NCBI GenBank assembly: GCA_039818665.1
Contig: JBCBTJ010000008.1
Location: forward strand, 9,894-73,893
Origin: JBCBTJ01 sp039818665
Lineage (GTDB): Bacteria; Pseudomonadota; Alphaproteobacteria; Caulobacterales; Hyphomonadaceae
DNA: 64,000 nt
Direction: 5' to 3'
Shown here: piece after piece, positions 60,687 through 64,000 of the stretch
Position numbering within the stretch: the first letter of the stretch is position 1
How the letters are laid out: each line of letters begins with the position of its first letter
Notes under the pieces: model-generated
The model's input: the letters and a program-made list of their open reading frames with translations, nothing else
Database searches by the model: none
Told to the model about the DNA's origin: nothing
Made by a program: the position numbers and the translations under genes

Positions 60687-62399
60687 TTATTGGACGCTGA
60701 AGTCGAAACACGCGTCGCCTGAATCGGCCTGCGAAAGGTTCAACGCGTCATACGCCGCCACCCCGTACTCCCCAGGTTGCAAGGTGATCACGAGGGTCTC
60801 GGCATCGGCCGCGATCGAGAATGCATTGGCGATCACCTCGCCGTTCAACAAGAGCTGAAAGTCCGGATCCCGTCCCGTCGCCCCGGAGGTCCGTGTCATC
60901 TCCAATGTATAGCTTTGCGCCGTCGTGATCGTGAATGTGAGGAATTCGGTCACGCCGAGGACGTTGAAGGTCCCGACATCGTCGACCGAGCAGACCTCCA
61001 CCGCCGGCCCGCCCACCGTGACCGTATTGTGCACCGGCAAAGCCGTCGGCACGCCGCCGTCATTCGTCTCGCCGGCGCCGTCGGCCCCGGTTCCGAAGAT
61101 CGTTTGCTCGGTCTTCAAAGCGGTCACATCCGCTTCAGCGACTGAAGAATTCAAGACGACCGCGTTCAGGAAGGAGAAGATCGTCGCCGCCGTCGCGCTC
61201 TCGGTGAAGTCGGCGCTGACAAAGGCGTCGTAGATCGGCTCGAGGCCGCCTGAGACGGTGTCCGCCCCGTCGTCGGCTGTGTCGAAAATGTCGAAAATAA
61301 TCGACTGCGCCGAGCCTTCGCTGAACCAGCCGGGATTGGTGTTGACATTGTTCTCCACGTCGAACCCGAAGCCGGTCGCCTGCGCGGGGCCGAAACTGTC
61401 GCGATACATGCTGTCGCCGAGAATAATCGCCGAAAGCGCGTTGCCCCAGCCTTCGCTGAACGCCACCCGGCCGTCGAGCAAGTCGCCCAAACTGTGCGGC
61501 CCGCCGATGGAGTCCGATCGCGCGATCTGATCTTCAAAATAATGGCCGAATTCATGGACGATGATGTGCGCGTCATACTCGTCGGTGTCGTTGTTCTCAT
61601 CGCCCAGCACCAGGATGGTGGGCACGCCGCCGATCCGCGTGAAGGAAGAGGTCCCGATCTCTCCATTGGCGATATCCCCGTTGGCCGGGACATTGCTCAC
61701 GCTCCAAAAAACCTGAAGCGTCGGGAACGCGATCGAGCCGTCGATCGCCTCAAACGCCTGCAGCGTGTCGAAGATATTGTTGAGAATCGCAAACGGCGCG
61801 GCCGCGCGCTCATCGGTGTACGCGGTTCCGTCCCAGCCCGACGGCGCATTGAGATTGCGCACCGAGTCGCTCGCCCCGGTATCGGTAAGCGATCCGGTGA
61901 GGATGTAGCTCGCATTCCCGACCGTGTTGTCGAGCACGCTCACATCCCAGGTGGCGCCCGAGGCCTGCAGCAATTGGGCCCGGGCGAGGATCCGAATGTC
62001 GGTGTTCGCCGCCACGGAGACGCTGTAGGCCCCGGCGCCGTCCGTCACGTCCGAGGCGACCACAGACCCGCTCGCATCGACCGCTTCGACGACGATCCCG
62101 CGGGCCGGCGCCTGGGTGATGTTGTTGTAGTCGAGGCCGCCGGTCGCCGGATCGCCCGGCACCAGATCGAAGGTGACCGCGCCGCTGACCGTGACGGACG
62201 AGCCCGACGTCGGCGGGGGCGGCGGGGGTGGAGGCGGCGGCGGGGGCGGCGGCGGCGAGGCCGGCGGCGGCGGGGGCGACGGGATCACATTGCTTGGCGA
62301 TGTCTCGCCGCCAGAGCACGCCGCCAAGGTCAAAGGCGCGACGGCGAACAGCGCCGCCAGCGCGCGTTTCGAGACCGCGACCCGATTTCGATGGAACAT
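60687..62399 (-). CDS. Proline-rich lipoprotein with HExxH metalloprotease motif
   Basis: A 570-residue lipoprotein. The signal peptide ends in LTLAAC (Cys28). Residues 40-63 are a proline-rich linker that includes 15 consecutive prolines. A beta-sandwich-like region follows (VTVSGAVTFDLVPGD ... GAGAYSVSVAANTDIRILARAQLL). The putative catalytic zinc site is HIIVHEFGHYFED (His282, Glu283, His286), and EGWGNALSAIILG near residue 315 may supply a third ligand. The C-terminal beta domain looks like a pre-peptidase module (TFTITTAQSYTLEMTRTSG). I do not know the named family. It probably acts in the outer membrane or periplasm and may process proteins. Confidence 0.85.
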   Translation of the reverse strand: MFHRNRVAVSKRALAALFAVAPLTLAACSGGETSPSNVIPSPPPPPASPPPPPPPPPPPPPPPTSGSSVTVSGAVTFDLVPGDPATGGLDYNNITQAPARGIVVEAVDASGSVVASDVTDGAGAYSVSVAANTDIRILARAQLLQASGATWDVSVLDNTVGNASYILTGSLTDTGASDSVRNLNAPSGWDGTAYTDERAAAPFAILNNIFDTLQAFEAIDGSIAFPTLQVFWSVSNVPANGDIANGEIGTSSFTRIGGVPTILVLGDENNDTDEYDAHIIVHEFGHYFEDQIARSDSIGGPHSLGDLLDGRVAFSEGWGNALSAIILGDSMYRDSFGPAQATGFGFDVENNVNTNPGWFSEGSAQSIIFDIFDTADDGADTVSGGLEPIYDAFVSADFTESATAATIFSFLNAVVLNSSVAEADVTALKTEQTIFGTGADGAGETNDGGVPTALPVHNTVTVGGPAVEVCSVDDVGTFNVLGVTEFLTFTITTAQSYTLEMTRTSGATGRDPDFQLLLNGEVIANAFSIAADAETLVITLQPGEYGVAAYDALNLSQADSGDACFDFSVQ

Positions 62400-62744
62400 T
62401 CTGTTCGTCTCCGCTTATTACATCACGGCCGCGAAGACCGCTTCGGCTCGACCCATCAAACTGCGCAGCGTTCAAATCATGAGTCGCCGGCGAGACCCAT
62501 CAATAACAGAGCTTATCGACGCTTCGACGACAATGTCCGGTCCGGGGCATTCTGATGGCCGTTGTGTGGCGGGGCAGATCCCACGACGCGGAGGTCCGCG
62601 TTGGGCGACCGGGCGCATCGCATCCTCGGCGGCGACATGAGAGAGCGATATCGCAACGCCTGAACGGCTCGGGCGTTGAGGGGCTTAAATCCCGCTGATA
62701 GGATCGAAAGCGGTCTTTGTATCGCCTCAAAGGGGCTGCTCTAC
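62400..62744. other. Intergenic region without a gene
   Basis: These 345 bases lie between the divergent HExxH lipoprotein and ABM-fold genes. I see no convincing gene. There is one seven-base-pair hairpin (CAACGCC with GGCGTTG, around 62650-62675), a less GC-rich stretch near 62420-62520 on the side of the lipoprotein start, and an AAAGGGG ribosome-binding site before 62745. No riboswitch or small-RNA signature was recognised. Confidence 0.5.
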
Positions 62745-63350
62745 ATGGTGTTCACGCTCCCGGCGAAGCCAAACGTCTCTGCGATGATTGATGTGCGAGA
62801 CGGCGGCGAGGCCGCCGCGGACGCGATGATGGGGATAGGCGCGCGTTCGGGGTCCGGTGACCGGCTTGGGTACCAGGTTTATCGCGGTCTGATCGACGAC
62901 AAAGTATTGACCTACGCCCAATGGTCCGACCGAGAACCGGCGCAGGCTTGGCTCGCCGCCCACGGGAATGAACTCAACACAATCGGGCGGCCGGGGATGT
63001 GGACGGCGCGGATTTACAAGGTCTCGTCCAGCGCCAATCGCGGCGAGATTGATCTCAATACCGATGATGCGGTGATCGCACATACCGGCTTATTCGCCAT
63101 GCGCGACAAATCCGACCAGGCGGAAATGCTCCGGCGCGGCGCGGAGGCCGCCGAAGTCGCCGTCAAAGAGACGCCCGAACTGTTGACGGCGAACTTTCAT
63201 GGCAGCCTCGACCAGCAGCGCGTCGTCAATCTCGGCTTCTGGACCAGCGAAGCGGCCTTCAAGCAGTTTGTGAAGGACACGCCTTTTCCATCGAACTATT
63301 GGAGCGATATCGCCGACAACGAGCCAGGCTTGTACCGTCGGCTCGACTAA
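62745..63350 (+). CDS. ABM-like ferredoxin-fold protein, duplicated
   Basis: A 201-residue protein with two similar halves in the style of antibiotic-biosynthesis-monooxygenase (dimeric alpha/beta barrel) domains. Half 1 covers about residues 1-95 (QVYRGLIDDKVLTYAQWSDREPAQAWLAAHGNE). Half 2 starts near FAMRDKSDQAEMLRRGAEAAEVAVKETPELLTANFHGSLDQQRVVNLGFWTSEAAFKQFVKD. The repeated 'xWSDxxAxxAWL' and 'FWTSEAAFKQFV' segments are the usual ABM core. The ATG at 62745 has AGGGG upstream. Cofactor-free oxygenase or heme-type activities are known in the superfamily, but the function here is open. Confidence 0.82.
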   Translation: MVFTLPAKPNVSAMIDVRDGGEAAADAMMGIGARSGSGDRLGYQVYRGLIDDKVLTYAQWSDREPAQAWLAAHGNELNTIGRPGMWTARIYKVSSSANRGEIDLNTDDAVIAHTGLFAMRDKSDQAEMLRRGAEAAEVAVKETPELLTANFHGSLDQQRVVNLGFWTSEAAFKQFVKDTPFPSNYWSDIADNEPGLYRRLD

Positions 63351-63414
63351 GCTCGTCTCGAGCCTCGGCGCCAAATCTATACGCCCCCTCTGGCGCCCGC
63401 CGTACACTCCCCTG

Positions 63415-63630
63415 ATGACCGCCGCGTCGGACACTTTGGCCACGGCCCAGCAATATGGCTCCGAGCTCTTTCTATGAGCGGTAAGCCGGGACGGGCTGTA
63501 TCTTGGTCAGCGTTGGCTCACTAAAGCCGCGGCCGGGCGCCTCCGCCGCGCGATAAGGGCGCTGGAAGCGTTTCTGCGCCGGGCGCTGATCCTGCTGGCG
63601 TTGGAGCTCGAGCCGGACCTCAAGCCCTAA
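63415..63630 (+). pseudogene. 71-codon frame with an in-frame TGA (small protein or pseudogene)
   Basis: An open frame starts at ATG 63415 and reads MTAASDTLATAQQYGSELFL, then TGA at 63475-63477. The same frame then continues for 50 codons (AVSRDGLYLGQRWLTK, AAAGRLRRAIRALEAFLRRA, LILLALELEPDLKP) to TAA at 63628. The part after the TGA looks like a basic amphipathic alpha-helical protein, as in short alphaproteobacterial hypothetical proteins. A point mutation (for example Trp TGG to TGA) is the simplest explanation. Because this genome recodes UGA, selenocysteine is also conceivable, but only a weak hairpin (AGCC with GGCT) follows. No signal or membrane segment is seen. Confidence 0.4.
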
Positions 63631-63703
63631 TCGGCCTCATATGACCACGGACCTCGCGCCATAGACGCTGGCCAAAGGAGACTGAAACCTTAGCAATGTG
63701 AAA

Positions 63704-63749
63704 TGGCGCACCCAATAGGATTCGAACCTATGACCTCTGCCTTCGGAGG
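63704..63749 (-). tRNA. tRNA-Arg (CCG) 3' fragment, likely attachment site
   Basis: The minus strand carries the last 46 bases of a tRNA-Arg: anticodon loop CTCCGAA with anticodon CCG, the 3' half of the anticodon stem (GGCAG), the T arm with GGTTCGAATCC, and the acceptor end with encoded CCA. The first half of the tRNA (acceptor 5' side, D arm, 5' anticodon stem) is missing; the bases before it are TTAGATC instead. Such truncated 3' halves are the usual product of integration by tRNA-targeting integrases, so this is probably the attR/attL site of an element lying to the right. Confidence 0.7.
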
Positions 63750-64000
63750 ATCTAACAACACCTTTCCGAAACACACGATAGAGCACGTCTTTGCGCGATA
63801 AAGCGTTGAAAGACATTGTTTTTCTAAAGCGCTCCGCTGACCTAGCCCCCTGAGTTGCAGCCACGTTTTGGTACCAGGAACAGGCTGCAACTCAGGGGGC
63901 TAGGTCAGCGGAGCGCTTTAGAAAAACAATGTCTTTCAACGCTTTATCGCGCAAAGACGTGCTCTATCGTGTGTTTCGGAAAGGTGTTGTTAGATCCTCC
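63745..64000. repeat. Large inverted repeat (118-bp arms, 20-bp loop)
   Basis: Bases 63745-63862 and 63883-64000 are reverse complements of each other by eye over 118 bases, separated by a 20-base loop at 63863-63882. The arms contain long AT-containing stretches, and the outer end of the left arm overlaps the tRNA-Arg fragment. The pairing runs exactly to the window's last base, so the repeat probably continues beyond it. It may be a real palindromic element end or a fold-back join in the assembly. Confidence 0.9.

Noticed and set aside
62212..62281. GGC/GGG-rich simple repeat as a regulatory element
   Set aside because: It encodes the polyproline linker of the lipoprotein on the minus strand and is fully explained by that coding sequence.
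63745..64000. Rho-independent terminator or CRISPR-like repeat at the right end
   Set aside because: The arms are far too long for a terminator, and there are no regularly spaced direct repeats.

Overview
The window is a densely packed, GC-rich bacterial chromosome segment, most likely from an alphaproteobacterium. The clues are the yfgM-like/bamB/der order, PanB, NnrU, a Coq4-type protein, a TonB receptor, and many acyl-CoA enzymes and CaiB-type CoA transferases. No species can be named from the sequence alone. Gene gaps are short, and many neighbours overlap by ATGA- or GTGA-type junctions.

Layout. 1-6974: end of an SDR gene, an outer-membrane assembly/translation block (yfgM-like, bamB, der), panB, an NnrU-type membrane protein, and an ECF sigma factor with its likely anti-sigma and DUF6249-type partners. 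7123-12600: an unrecognised protein, a TDT/SLAC1-type transporter with no normal start codon, a class III CoA transferase and a pair of acyl-CoA dehydrogenases. 12777-19299: a sulfatase module of two secreted or membrane-anchored sulfatases with Cys-type active sites, two long GST-fold proteins between them, and a lipoprotein formylglycine-generating enzyme that would activate the sulfatases. 19312-33211: beta-oxidation genes, an amidohydrolase, a MoxR/CoxE-like VWA pair, a MarR/YHS/DoxX group, and an SDR followed by a single-chain biotin-dependent acyl-CoA carboxylase. 33403-47085: an S9 peptidase, a TonB receptor with an esterase, a frameshifted Coq4-type gene, a second CaiB enzyme, a D-aminoacylase-like hydrolase, and a secreted VWA protein with five 87-residue repeats.

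The most striking region is 47128-52681 on the minus strand, a compact selenocysteine cassette. In transcription order it holds selA, selB, a tRNA-Sec with anticodon TCA, a thioredoxin-fold protein with a large extra domain, and a UGSC-family selenoprotein. The selenoprotein has an in-frame TGA at codon 93, followed by a hairpin that closely resembles the E. coli fdhF SECIS apex. A conventional gene caller would stop this protein at the TGA. Machinery, decoding tRNA and a client selenoprotein therefore sit together; selD is not in the window.

52761-63350 carries a glyoxalase-fold protein and a divergent AraC regulator, a sirtuin, a surface-polysaccharide group (three glycosyltransferases and a flippase), a His-rich lipoprotein, a proline-rich HExxH lipoprotein and an ABM-fold protein. 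The right end holds a 71-codon frame with an in-frame TGA, a 3' fragment of tRNA-Arg that looks like an attachment site, and a large inverted repeat (118-bp arms) that runs to the last base. This end may be the border of an integrated element or an assembly fold-back.
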